The position numbers and the translations under genes were made by a program. The notes beneath the pieces are model-generated. The model searched no databases. It was not told the origin of the DNA and saw nothing but the letters and a program-made list of their open reading frames with translations. From NCBI RefSeq assembly GCF_009720365.1, contig NZ_ML769318.1, forward strand, positions 124,001 through 188,000: 64,000 bases of DNA. Reading direction: 5' to 3'. Source of the stretch: Catellatospora paridis (lineage in GTDB: Bacteria; Actinomycetota; Actinomycetes; Mycobacteriales; Micromonosporaceae). Below are positions 1-9,300 of this stretch, piece after piece; position 1 is the stretch's first letter; every line of letters starts with the position of its first letter.

Positions 1-628
1 GGCCGGCGCGGTGGTGCACGAGGTGCGCCGCCAGTTCCGCGAGCTGCCGGGCATCATGGACGGCACGCAGCGGCCCGAGTACGGCAAGGTCGTCGACATC
101 TGCACCCGCGACGCCCAGCGGGAGCTGATGACCCCGGGTCTGCTCGCGGTCCTCGCCCCGATCGCCGTCGGCTTCGGCCTCGGCGCGGGCGCGCTGGCGG
201 CGTACCTGGCCGGCGCCATCGGCGCGGGCACCCTGATGGCGGTGTTCCTGGCCAACTCCGGTGGCGCCTGGGACAACGCGAAGAAGATGGTCGAGGACGG
301 CGCGCACGGCGGCAAGGGCTCGTCGTCGCACGAGGCGACCATCATCGGCGACACGGTCGGCGACCCGTTCAAGGACACCGCCGGTCCGGCCATCAACCCG
401 CTGCTCAAGGTCATGAACCTGGTGTCGCTGCTGATCGCCCCCGCCGTGGTGGCGCTCTGGTACGGCAGCACCGAGAATGCCACCGCCCGCAACCTGATCG
501 CGATCGGCGCGACTCTGGTGATCGTGGTGGCCGTGGTCATCAGCAAGCGGAAGCCGATCACCGTCGGCGGCGACGACGAGGGAAAAGCTGACGCTGCGCC
601 GACGCAGCGCGAGAAGGTCAACGCCTGA
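1..628 (+). CDS. hppA: Membrane-bound proton-translocating pyrophosphatase, C-terminal part (5' end outside window)
   Basis: The last 208 residues of a membrane pyrophosphatase are visible, open from the first bases of the window. The enzyme couples PPi hydrolysis to proton pumping across the plasma membrane. The family-specific C-terminal signature is present: a Gly/Ala-rich helix, then GGAWDNAKK, then the acidic DTVGDPFKDTAGPAINP motif that lines the cytosolic active site. Two further hydrophobic helices and a short charged tail follow. The region that separates K+-dependent from K+-independent types lies upstream and cannot be read. A strong terminator follows at once, so this is the end of its transcription unit. 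Confidence 0.95.
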   Translation, partial: AGAVVHEVRRQFRELPGIMDGTQRPEYGKVVDICTRDAQRELMTPGLLAVLAPIAVGFGLGAGALAAYLAGAIGAGTLMAVFLANSGGAWDNAKKMVEDGAHGGKGSSSHEATIIGDTVGDPFKDTAGPAINPLLKVMNLVSLLIAPAVVALWYGSTENATARNLIAIGATLVIVVAVVISKRKPITVGGDDEGKADAAPTQREKVNA

Positions 629-642
629 CGCACCGCACCTCC

Positions 643-674
643 GCGGCGCCCTCCCCACCCGGGGAGGGCGCCGC
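643..674 (+). terminator. Rho-independent-type terminator of the pyrophosphatase gene
   Basis: A 14-bp perfect GC-rich stem (643-656 with 661-674) closes a 4-nt loop and is followed by TCCCTTTT. It starts 15 bases after the pyrophosphatase stop codon. Confidence 0.8.
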
Positions 675-824
675 TCCCTTTTGCGCCTCGTCCAGCCCGC
701 CCCCGGACCCGCCGCGCGGCGGCGACCCGGCGCGCAGGCCCGGAGCTGCCCCGTTTGCCCGTGTCGCGGCGTACATCCACGCAAGATCGCCGCGGCTGCG
801 GTAGGCGGCGCTAGGCTGCACATC

Positions 825-1358
825 ATGCGTAGGCCCCGCGCTGGTTTCTTGCCGCTGCTGTTCGTGGTGGTGGCGGTGTCGGGTGGGTGCGTGGCGGACG
901 GGCCACCGCCGAGGGTGTGGGCTGCTTCGGTGTGCGGGGCGCTCAATCCGTGGCGGGAGGAGATCGCCACGTTGACGACGCGGGCGCAGCAGCAGACGCC
1001 CACCTCGACCACGCCCCAGCAGGCCAAGGAGAACCTGGTCCGCATGCTGGAGGGGGCCAGGGACGCCAGCGAGAAGGCCCGCGGCCGCATCGTCGACGCC
1101 GGGGTGCCCGAGGTGGACGGCGGGGACGCCATCGCCGAAGGGGTGACCGAGTCGCTGGCGAAGGTGCGTGACGCCTACGGCCGGGCCGGCGAGGCGTTGC
1201 GGGGGCTGTCCACCGACGACGCGGCCGCCTTCTACACCGGCGTCAGCACGGTCATGACGACCCTGCAGCAGGAGTACGACGCCAGCGCGCTGGACACCGG
1301 CGAGCTGCGCTCCACCGAGCTGCAGCAGGCTTTCGGCGAGGTGCCGGAGTGTCTCTGA
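825..1358 (+). CDS. Putative secreted or lipid-anchored actinobacterial protein
   Basis: A 177-aa protein. The first 25 residues look like a signal peptide: MRRPR, then a hydrophobic run ending VSGGC, a plausible lipobox with the lipidated Cys near residue 23. The rest is soluble and mostly helical, rich in Ala, Glu and Thr, with two further cysteines (SVCGALNPW and the terminal PECL) that could form a disulfide. I started at the ATG at 825 because the signal peptide begins there; the open frame extends further upstream without a plausible start. Its last bases overlap the GTG of the next gene, so the two are probably co-transcribed. I cannot assign a function. Confidence 0.72.
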   Translation: MRRPRAGFLPLLFVVVAVSGGCVADGPPPRVWAASVCGALNPWREEIATLTTRAQQQTPTSTTPQQAKENLVRMLEGARDASEKARGRIVDAGVPEVDGGDAIAEGVTESLAKVRDAYGRAGEALRGLSTDDAAAFYTGVSTVMTTLQQEYDASALDTGELRSTELQQAFGEVPECL

Positions 1359-2224
1359 ACCGCCAGCTCGCCATGTTCTCCGCCGAGTCGGCCCGCCCCT
1401 CGGCGTACGACCTCGCGGGCCTGCTCATCGGGCCGGGCCAGGTGACCCGGATGGGCGGCACGGCACGGGTGTCGGTGGTGGTCGACGCGGCCTGGCGGGT
1501 GCACGCGCTGGCCGCCGAGTTCACCGCGCGCGGGCTGGAGACGAGCTGGGAGCCGGCCGCGATCGACGGCCACTTCGGGGTGCGCACCGCCTACACCGGG
1601 ATGCTGGCGCCGCTGGCCGAAGCGTGGCTGCGGGGCTCCGGCAAGCGCCCGCCCGCCGGATTCGCGCTCGACGGCGCGCGGCTGCGGCTGTGGTTCGCGG
1701 CGGCGGGCTCGGTCGATCCGGAGGGCGACGGCGCGGTGCTGCGGCTGGGCGGCAACGACGAGCACTGCGCGGCCCCAGCGCTGCGCGCCTTCACCGCGCT
1801 GGCCTGCATGGCCGAGTTGGGACGGGGGCCGGTGCTGCGGATCGCCGGGCGGCGCCGGGTGGCCCGCCTTCGTGAGCTGGTCGGTGAGCGCCCGGCCATG
1901 GCCCCGCTGGGCGCGTGGCCCGGCGACCAGCCGGTCGGCGAGGAGAGCGGCGACGAGCCGAACCCCGCGGACCAGGAGCAGGCGCGTCCGGTGCGGACGG
2001 TCCGGTCACCGCGGATGCGCCCGGCCGCCGTGGCTCCGGGCCAGCTCGACACCGGCCAGGTCCTGCCGGAGCTGGCCGCGCCGATCGCCGACGGGCCGGG
2101 CCGGGGCGAGCCCGTCACGGGCGAGCATGACCGAAGCGAGCCGGGTCAGGCCGCGATCGAGCGGGTGCCGGATCAGACCGCGGCGGCTGCGCTCGGGACG
2201 GGCAGCGAGCTCACCGGGCCGTAG
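1349..2224 (+). CDS. Conserved hypothetical actinobacterial protein
   Basis: A 291-aa soluble protein starting with GTG inside the end of the preceding gene (10-bp overlap), which suggests translational coupling. The N-terminal ~190 residues look folded (SLNRQLAMFSAES, later RLRLWFAAAGSVDPEG and an RIAGRRRVARLRELVG basic helix). The last ~100 residues are low-complexity, rich in Pro, Glu, Asp and Arg, and probably disordered. There is no signal peptide or membrane segment and no catalytic motif I recognise. Its 3' end overlaps the convergent dipeptidase gene by about 50 bases. Confidence 0.7.
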   Translation: MSLNRQLAMFSAESARPSAYDLAGLLIGPGQVTRMGGTARVSVVVDAAWRVHALAAEFTARGLETSWEPAAIDGHFGVRTAYTGMLAPLAEAWLRGSGKRPPAGFALDGARLRLWFAAAGSVDPEGDGAVLRLGGNDEHCAAPALRAFTALACMAELGRGPVLRIAGRRRVARLRELVGERPAMAPLGAWPGDQPVGEESGDEPNPADQEQARPVRTVRSPRMRPAAVAPGQLDTGQVLPELAAPIADGPGRGEPVTGEHDRSEPGQAAIERVPDQTAAAALGTGSELTGP

Positions 2225-2844
2225 CGGGCCGTCGGCGCGCCGGTGACGTGCGCCCAGTACCGGTCGCCGTAGGACCAGTGCCACCACTCGGTCGGGTAGT
2301 TCACCATGCCGACCGAGGTCAGCGCGTCGCACAGGTAGCGGCGGTTGCGGGCGGCCTCGGCGGAGACGTTCTCCGAGTCGGTGTGGCAGGCCTCGCTGTC
2401 GGTGTCGTTGACCTGCGTGCCCATCCACAGCTCGCTGCCGTCGGTGGTGCACAGCGTCAGGTCCACCGCGGCGCCCGCGACGTGCGGGGCGACCTCGGGC
2501 GGGGAGATGTACCGGCTGGCCCGGCGGTGGTACCAGGCGTCGTCGTGGCCGGGCTGGATGCCCCGCAGCCGCTGCTTGTGCGATTCGAAGTACTCCTGCT
2601 GCAGCGTGAGCGGGCGGTAGCACTCGACGATCAGCAGCCGCATCCCCGCGGGCAGCAGTGTCTGGGCGGTGACCAGCCGGTCCACCACACTCAGGCGGAC
2701 GTGGGCGAAGGCCCCGTCGCCGTCGGCCAGGCGTGGATCGATCCGCAGCGCGCCGACGCCACGCAGATCGACCAGGCACTCGTCGCACTCGGCCACCGGC
2801 GTCTCCACGACCGCCGTGTCCGACAGGAGCACCATCTCCGCCAT
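2173..2844 (-). CDS. ddpX: D-alanyl-D-alanine dipeptidase (VanX/DdpX family)
   Basis: A 223-aa zinc dipeptidase of the M15D family, expected to split D-Ala-D-Ala in the cytoplasm, in cell-wall recycling or glycopeptide tolerance. The family metal-site pattern is visible: HVAGAAVDLTL, with the His and Asp ligands separated as SxHxxGxAxD, and EWWHWSYGDRYW near the C terminus, with the catalytic Glu and the third ligand His. An Arg-containing CYRPL motif sits before them. The ATG at 2844 has a strong GGGGAGGG site 5 bases upstream; the longer open frame has none. No VanH/VanA or VanRS genes are adjacent, so a resistance role is not indicated. The 3' end overlaps the convergent neighbour. Confidence 0.88.
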   Translation of the reverse strand: MAEMVLLSDTAVVETPVAECDECLVDLRGVGALRIDPRLADGDGAFAHVRLSVVDRLVTAQTLLPAGMRLLIVECYRPLTLQQEYFESHKQRLRGIQPGHDDAWYHRRASRYISPPEVAPHVAGAAVDLTLCTTDGSELWMGTQVNDTDSEACHTDSENVSAEAARNRRYLCDALTSVGMVNYPTEWWHWSYGDRYWAHVTGAPTARYGPVSSLPVPSAAAAV

Positions 2845-3036
2845 GACATCCCTCCCCGCGCAGGCCCGTCCCCCGCTGCGCCCGAGGGGCCCCCCACCTG
2901 CCCGGTCGCGAAACAAACGCCGGGACGGGTGGCTCGCCCCGTGCCGAGCCACCCGTACCTCCGACGGGAGTGACACTCGCAGGTGGCGCTGGAACTTTTC
3001 TGTAATAGACGGCGGTCGTGCCCGGCCGTGGCCGGG

Positions 3037-6000
3037 TCAGCGGTCGCCGTCGAGTTCGCGGATCTCGCGGGCGCCGTGGTCGTGGAACACCCGCCGGGCA
3101 CTCGCCCGCGCCGTCTGCGCGCCGGCCGTGTCGCCGCGGGCCGCCAGCAGCCGGGACCGGTCCAGGTGCAGGCGGGCCTGCCAGACCGGCACGTCCATGG
3201 ACTGCCAGATGTCGTGCGCGGCGTCGAAGCAGGCCTCGGCGAGGTCGAGCCGGTGCGCGGCGAGATGGAGCTGCCCCAGCACGCGCAGCGTCGCGCCCTG
3301 GCCCCAGCGGTCGCCCATGGTGTGGCTGACCGACAGTGCCCACTCCAGCCGGGGCAGCGCCTCGCCGTGGTGGCCCTGGCGCATGCGCGCCTTGGCCAGC
3401 GCGCGCACCGCGTACGCCTCCATCAGCTCGTCGCCGAGTTCGTGGAAGATCTCGGCGGACTCGGCGCAGCGCCTTTCGGCGGCGGCCCACTCGTCCCTGG
3501 CCCGGTGGTAGAGACCGAGCGTGCGAAGAGTGTGCCCCTCGCCGAGCCGGCTGCCGGCCCGCCGGTACGCGGCCAGCGACTCGGTCAGGTCGGCCAGCGC
3601 CCCGGTGTAGTCGCCCAGCTCCAGCCGCACCGAACCCGCGATGCGGCGGGAGTAGCCGATGCCGATGTCGTCGCGGGCGTCGTGCAGCAGCGCCGCGGCC
3701 TGGTCGAGGAAGTGCACGCCCTCGGCGAACCGGCCCGGCTCGCGGCAGGCGATGCCCAGCCCGGCGAGCGCGGTGGCCTGCCCGGGGACGTCGTTCAGCT
3801 CGCGGAACAGGCTCAGCGCGGCCCGGAACTGCCGCCGTGCCTCGGTGTAGTGGTCCTGGTCGTAGCGCAGCTGGCCCAGCTCGGTGAGGATCACCGCCTC
3901 GTCGTGCGGCTTGCCCGCGCGGCGGGCCGCGGTCAGCGCCGCCTCGATCACCCGGGTGCGCGCAGCGAACCGGTTGGCGCCCATGAACGCCGACGCGTTG
4001 CGGGCCGAGGCGAACTCGAAGACCAGGTCGTACAGGCCGAGCGCGAGCGCCCGCTCCACCCCGGAGGCCAGCGCGGACTGCTCCGCCTCGAACCAGTCCC
4101 AGGGGTCGGCGATGACGAGCGCGGTCAGCTCCTCCGACACGTCGTGCGGGCTGAACGGCCGCCGCCACCGGATCTCGGCCGGCGGCGAGTCGACCGCGGC
4201 GCGGTGGATCAGGGCCAGCCAGCCGCGCAGCGCCCGGGCCACCGCGGCGGCGAGGTCCTCCGCGGGCTCCTCCAGCGCGGCGCACTCGCGGGCGTAGAGC
4301 CGGATCAGGTCGTGCAGGCGGTAGCGCAGCCCGCCCATCCGGTCCACCCCGACGAACTCCACCAACTGCGCGTCGACCAGCTGCTCGACGAGTTCCTCGG
4401 CCGCGTCCGGCGAGGTCTCGACGAGCCAGGACACCACCCAGGGCGAGAAGTCGGGCACGCCGAACCAGCCCAGCCGGCGCAGGGTGGTGCGGCCGTCGGG
4501 GTCCAGCGCCCGGTAGCTCAGCTCGATGCTGCTGCGTACGCCGACGTCGCCCGCCGACAGGTGGTTGAGCCGGCGGCTCTCGTCGGCGAGCCGATCGGCC
4601 AGCGGCTTGAGCGGCAGCGCCCGCCGCCCGGCCAGCCGCGCGCTGACGATGCGCAGCGCCAGCGGCAGGTTGCCGCAGTACTCGACGATCCGCCGGGCCG
4701 CGTCGACGTCCTCGTCGACCCGCTCCTCCCCGGCGAGCCGTCGCAGCAGCAGCAGCGCCTCGTCGGGCTCCAGCACGCGCAGGTCGGTCAGCGTGGTGCC
4801 GGAGAGCCCGGCCAGGCGGTCGCGGCTGGTGATCACGACGGCGTTGCCGGCCCGGCCCGGCAGCAGCGGCCGCACCTGCTGCTCGGACGCGGCGTCATCG
4901 AGCACGACCAGCATGCGGCGCTGCGCGAGCAGCGTGCGGTAGAGGTCGGCCCGCTCGCCGAGGCCCTCCGGCAGCTGGGCCTGCTCGACGCCGAGCGCGC
5001 GCAGGAACCGGGACAGCACCTCGCCCGGCTCGGCCGGGGCGTCGCTCATGCCGCGCAGCTCCGCGTAGAGCTGCCCGTCCGGGAAGTGCTCGGCCAGCCG
5101 GTGCGCCACCGCGGTGGCCAGGGTGGACTTGCCGGTGCCGCCCGGGCCGGCGATGACCTGCACGGCCGGGGCGCCGCCCGCGGGCAGCAGGGCCTGCGCC
5201 AGCGCCTCGATCTCGGCGGCGCGGCCGGTGAAGTCGGCCGGCACCGGCGGCAGCTGGGCCGGCACCGGGTGCACCGTGCCGGGTCCGGCCAGCTCCAGCG
5301 AGTGCGAGGCGACGGCCAGCTGCTCGGTCTCGCCGCGCAGGATCGCGTGGTGCAGCGCGTTGAGCTCGGGGCCGGGCTCCACGCCCAGCTCGCCGATGAG
5401 CACGTCGCGGCCCTCGCGATAGCAGGCCAGCGCTTCGGCCTGGCGGCCCAGCCGGTACAGCACCGTCATCAGCTGCCCGCGCAGCCGCTCGTTGGTCGGC
5501 TGGCGTCCCACCAGGACGGTCAGCTCGGCGACCAGGTCGCCCCACTGGCCGGAGGCGATCTCCGCGGCGATGCGCTCCTCGACGGCCGCGGCGCGCAGCT
5601 CGTCCAGGCGGGACGCCTGCACGGCGAGCTCGGTCGCGTCCAGGCCGGACAGCGCGGGACCCTGCCAGAGGGTGTCCGCCCGGCGCAGCAGGTCCGCCGC
5701 GGCGGGCTGGTCGCCGGCGGCAGCCGCGGCCCGTCCGGACGCCAGCAGGCGGGTGAACTCCTCGACGTCGAGCATCTGCGGGTCGATCCGGATGACGTAG
5801 CCAGGCGCGGCGGTGGCGATGAGGTCACCGGCGCCGTACCTGGCGAACGTGCGGCGCAGCGTGGAGACGTAGGTCTGGATCAGCGCGCGGGCGGTGTCCG
5901 GCGGGTCCTCACCCCAGAGGACGTCCACCAGCCGGTTCGCCGAGACGACCCGGCCGTGTTCCAACAGCAGGGTCGCGAGCAGCGCCTTCGGTTTCGTGCC

Positions 6001-6063
6001 GCCGAGCGGCACGGCCTCGCCTGCGGCGTGCGCCGAGACGGGCCCGAGCAGCCGGAATTCCAC
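3037..6063 (-). CDS. AfsR/SARP-family transcriptional regulator with NB-ARC and TPR domains
   Basis: A 1008-aa multidomain regulator. The N-terminal ~95 residues are an OmpR-type winged helix (FRLLGPVS, KPKALLATLLL, ANRLVDVLWG). A bacterial transcriptional-activator (BTAD) domain follows to about residue 245. Next comes an NB-ARC ATPase with P-loop GPGGTGKST near residue 308 and a Walker-B-like LVVLDDA. The C-terminal ~400 residues are TPR-like helical repeats. SARPs of this size activate secondary metabolism or development genes in response to unknown signals. I chose the GTG at 6063 because the winged-helix domain begins there. It is divergent from the secreted subtilase at 6312 and may regulate it; that link is inference. 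Confidence 0.9.
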   Translation of the reverse strand: MEFRLLGPVSAHAAGEAVPLGGTKPKALLATLLLEHGRVVSANRLVDVLWGEDPPDTARALIQTYVSTLRRTFARYGAGDLIATAAPGYVIRIDPQMLDVEEFTRLLASGRAAAAAGDQPAAADLLRRADTLWQGPALSGLDATELAVQASRLDELRAAAVEERIAAEIASGQWGDLVAELTVLVGRQPTNERLRGQLMTVLYRLGRQAEALACYREGRDVLIGELGVEPGPELNALHHAILRGETEQLAVASHSLELAGPGTVHPVPAQLPPVPADFTGRAAEIEALAQALLPAGGAPAVQVIAGPGGTGKSTLATAVAHRLAEHFPDGQLYAELRGMSDAPAEPGEVLSRFLRALGVEQAQLPEGLGERADLYRTLLAQRRMLVVLDDAASEQQVRPLLPGRAGNAVVITSRDRLAGLSGTTLTDLRVLEPDEALLLLRRLAGEERVDEDVDAARRIVEYCGNLPLALRIVSARLAGRRALPLKPLADRLADESRRLNHLSAGDVGVRSSIELSYRALDPDGRTTLRRLGWFGVPDFSPWVVSWLVETSPDAAEELVEQLVDAQLVEFVGVDRMGGLRYRLHDLIRLYARECAALEEPAEDLAAAVARALRGWLALIHRAAVDSPPAEIRWRRPFSPHDVSEELTALVIADPWDWFEAEQSALASGVERALALGLYDLVFEFASARNASAFMGANRFAARTRVIEAALTAARRAGKPHDEAVILTELGQLRYDQDHYTEARRQFRAALSLFRELNDVPGQATALAGLGIACREPGRFAEGVHFLDQAAALLHDARDDIGIGYSRRIAGSVRLELGDYTGALADLTESLAAYRRAGSRLGEGHTLRTLGLYHRARDEWAAAERRCAESAEIFHELGDELMEAYAVRALAKARMRQGHHGEALPRLEWALSVSHTMGDRWGQGATLRVLGQLHLAAHRLDLAEACFDAAHDIWQSMDVPVWQARLHLDRSRLLAARGDTAGAQTARASARRVFHDHGAREIRELDGDR

Positions 6064-6311
6064 CTCGCCACTCCTCCGCCGCGCAACTAGATCGTTCCAG
6101 CGTACGGCCGGACCGTGGCCGAGGACCACTGGCCGTTGCCGCATCGCAGGTCAGAGGTTAGCGCAACGAGAAGATGCCCAATTTGTCCAGGTGGCCCGGA
6201 CATGCCGTCAACGCAACCGATCCGACCTGGCAGTTGGCGGAGTTTCGCCATGGCGTAACCCCGCCATCGCCATCTATTCACTCCGTAACGGCGGGCCGGT
6301 AGACCGTTGTC
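6064..6311. promoter_or_regulatory. Divergent promoter region between the AfsR-type regulator and the subtilase
   Basis: A 248-bp non-coding stretch between two divergent starts. On the plus strand TTCACT (6277-6282) and TAGACC (6300-6305) are spaced 17 bases apart, and TAGACC ends 6 bases before the ATG at 6312. There is no clear ribosome-binding site there, so the subtilase mRNA may be leaderless. Both boxes are weak matches, so the promoter call is tentative. Confidence 0.4.
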
Positions 6312-9300
6312 ATGTTCTCCCCCTCACAGTCTTCCGCCTTCTGGCGCAGGCGATGGCGGCTGCTCTCGGCCGCCACCGCGGTGCCGCTGCTGGCCGCGGG
6401 TATCACCGCGCTGCAGGTGCCCGCGCAGGCCGCCCCGAGCAAGCCCTCCGTTCCCGCCAAGCCCTCGGCGACCCACAAGGTCACCCTGGTCACCGGCGAC
6501 GTCGTCACGGTCACCACGATGGCCGACGGCAACCAGATCGCCGACGTGGACCGGCCGGACAATGCCGTCGGCGGCGTGAAAATGCAGAAGATCAAGGGCG
6601 ACCTGTACGTCATTCCGGACGAGGCGGTGGCGCTGCTGGGCGCGAACAAGCTCGACCGGCGGCTGTTCAACGTCACCGACCTGATCGAGATGGGTTACGA
6701 CGACGCGAAGTCGTCAGGTGTGCCGCTGATCGCGACGTACACCGCGGCGCAGGCCCGCTCGGCCGTCGAGCCGAAGGCACCCCGGGGCAGCAAGCTGACC
6801 CGCAAGCTCAAGGGCATCCGCGGTGCGGCGCTGACCGCGGACAAGAAGCAGACCCGCTCGTTCTGGACCACCGTCGCGCCACAGGGCAGCACGACGGCGC
6901 AGAACAGCACCACGCTGGGCGAGGGTGTGGCCAAGCTGTGGCTCGACGGCCGCGTCGAGGTCAACCTGAAGGAGAGCGTGCCGCTGATCGGCGCGCCCGA
7001 GGCCTGGGCCGCCGGGTTCACGGGCAAGGGCTCCAAGGTCGCCGTGCTCGACACCGGGGTCGACGTCAGCCACCCCGACCTGGCCGGAGTCATCGACGGC
7101 ACGGCCAGCTTCGTGCCGGGCGAGTCGGCCACCGACGACGTCAACGGGCACGGCACGCACGTCGTCTCGACGATCGTCGGCACCGGCGCCGCCTCGGGCG
7201 GTGAGCAGAAGGGCGTCGCCCCTGACGCCGACATGATCGTCGGCAAGGTGCTCGGCGGCGCCGAGGGCTACGGCCAGGACTCGTGGATCATCGCGGGCAT
7301 GGAGTGGGCCGTCCAGCAGGGCGCCGACGTCGTCAGCATGAGCCTGGGCGACACCTACCCGTCCGACGGCTCCGACCCGATGTCGCAGGCGGTCGACGCG
7401 CTGTCCGCGCAGTACGGCGCGCTGTTCGTCATCGCCGCCGGCAACGCGGGCCCGGAGAGCATCTCCACCCCGGGTGCGGCCGCCTCGGCGCTGACCGTGG
7501 CCGCCACGGACAAGCAGGACCAGCTGGCGTACTTCTCCAGCACCGGCCCGCTGGCGTACTCCGGTGGCATGAAGCCGGACATCGCGGCGCCCGGTGTGGA
7601 CATCACCGCGGCCCGCTCGCAGCAGATGACCGACGGCGGCGAGGGCCTCTACCGCACCATCAGCGGCACCTCGATGGCCACCCCGCACGTGGCGGGCGCG
7701 GCGGCGATCCTGGCCCAGCAGCACCCGGACTGGACCGGCGCGATGCTCAAGGAACACCTGATGAGCAGCGCGAAGGGCCTGGCCGACTGGTACTCGCCGT
7801 ACGAGGTCGGCACCGGCCGCCTGGACGTGGCCAGCGCCGTGAAGACGTCGGTCCGCGGCACCGGGTCGCTGTTCTTCGGCAACTACACCTGGCCGCACGA
7901 GGCGAGCGACGTCGCGGTCACGAAGGACCTGACCTTCACCAACACCGGCTCCGCCGACGTCACGCTGAACCTGGCGCTGAGCAACGCGGGCGGCCCGTTC
8001 ACCCTGGGCGCATCCTCGGTGACCATCCCGGCGGGCGCCAAGGCGACCGTCCCGGTCACCGGCGACCCGCAGGCCGCGGCCCCGGGCCAGCGGCACGTGG
8101 GCTACGTGATCGGCACCGACGCGACCACCGGCCAGCCGGTGACCCGCACCTCGGTCGCGCTGCTCAAGGAGGACGAGCGCTACGACCTGACCATCAAGCT
8201 GATCGGTCGCGACGGCAAGCCCGCCGCCGGCTACGTCGGCGTCGCCATGGCCGGCGACCAGTGGCCCTACTCGCTGTACGTCGAGGGTTCGGCCACGCTG
8301 CGGCTGCCCGCGGGCACGTACACCACCACGTCGTACCTGGACGTTCCCGGTGAGAAGCCGGACCGCACCGGCGTCGCGACGCTGGTCGACCCGGAGACGG
8401 TGCTCGGCAACGGCCCCGCCGAGGTGGTGCTGGACGCCAGCAAGGCGCGCCTGCTGCAGACCGACGCACCGCAGCGCACCGAGGACCGGCAGCGCAAGGT
8501 GGACTTCAACGTCCACTTCACGGGCATGGACTCCTGGTACGACGTCCGGAGCGCTTTCCAGGTCCCGCCGATGTACGACGACCTCTACGTCTCGCCGACC
8601 GAGCCGATGACCAAGGGCGAGTTCGTGCTGACCACGCGCTGGCGCAAGGGCGAGCCGATGTTCAGCCTGAGCGCGCTCGGCGGGCTGCTGGACATCCCGA
8701 CGTTCGTGCAGAGCGGTTCGAAGCTCGACACCGCCACGGACCACCTCGACGCCGTCTACGGCGGCAAGGGCTCCGCGGCCGACTTCAAGAAGGTCAACGC
8801 CAAGGGCAAGATCGCCGTGGTGGAGCGCAGCGACGAGGTCTCCGCGGCCGAGCGTGTCGCCAACGCGATCGCCGACGGGGCCAAGGCCGTCGTCATCGTC
8901 AACGACGGCCCCGGCACCCTGCTGGAGTACGTCGGCGAGTCCTCCGTCCCGGTCACCTCCGTGCACCGGGACCTGGGCAAGCTGCTGATCGGCATGGCGA
9001 AGCTGGGCCTGTTCACCTTCACCGCCAAGCGCGTGGAGTACTCCCCGTTCGTCTACGACCTGGCCCGCGACTACCCCGGCCAGGTGCCGGACAAGCCGCT
9101 GGTCTACCAGCCGAGCCAGCGGGACCTCGCCAAGATCGACGCCCGGTGGTTCAACGCCGGCGCGCCGGCCGACGGCGGGGGCTACCGGTACGACTTGACC
9201 CTCAGCCCATCGCTCGGCTTCCACGAGCGCGAGTGGCACCCCGGCACCCGCACCGAGTGGGTCACCCCGGACCAGGTCTGGGTCGAGTCGCACGCGCAGT

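Noticed and set aside
2173-2844. Van-type glycopeptide resistance cluster
   Set aside because: Only the dipeptidase is present; no VanA ligase, VanH dehydrogenase or two-component genes adjoin it.
2983-6090. A 1035-codon open frame on the plus strand opposite the AfsR-type gene
   Set aside because: It is a mirror frame caused by GC-biased codons. Its product is low-complexity (Arg/Gln/Gly/Ala) with no domain, while the minus strand encodes a complete AfsR.
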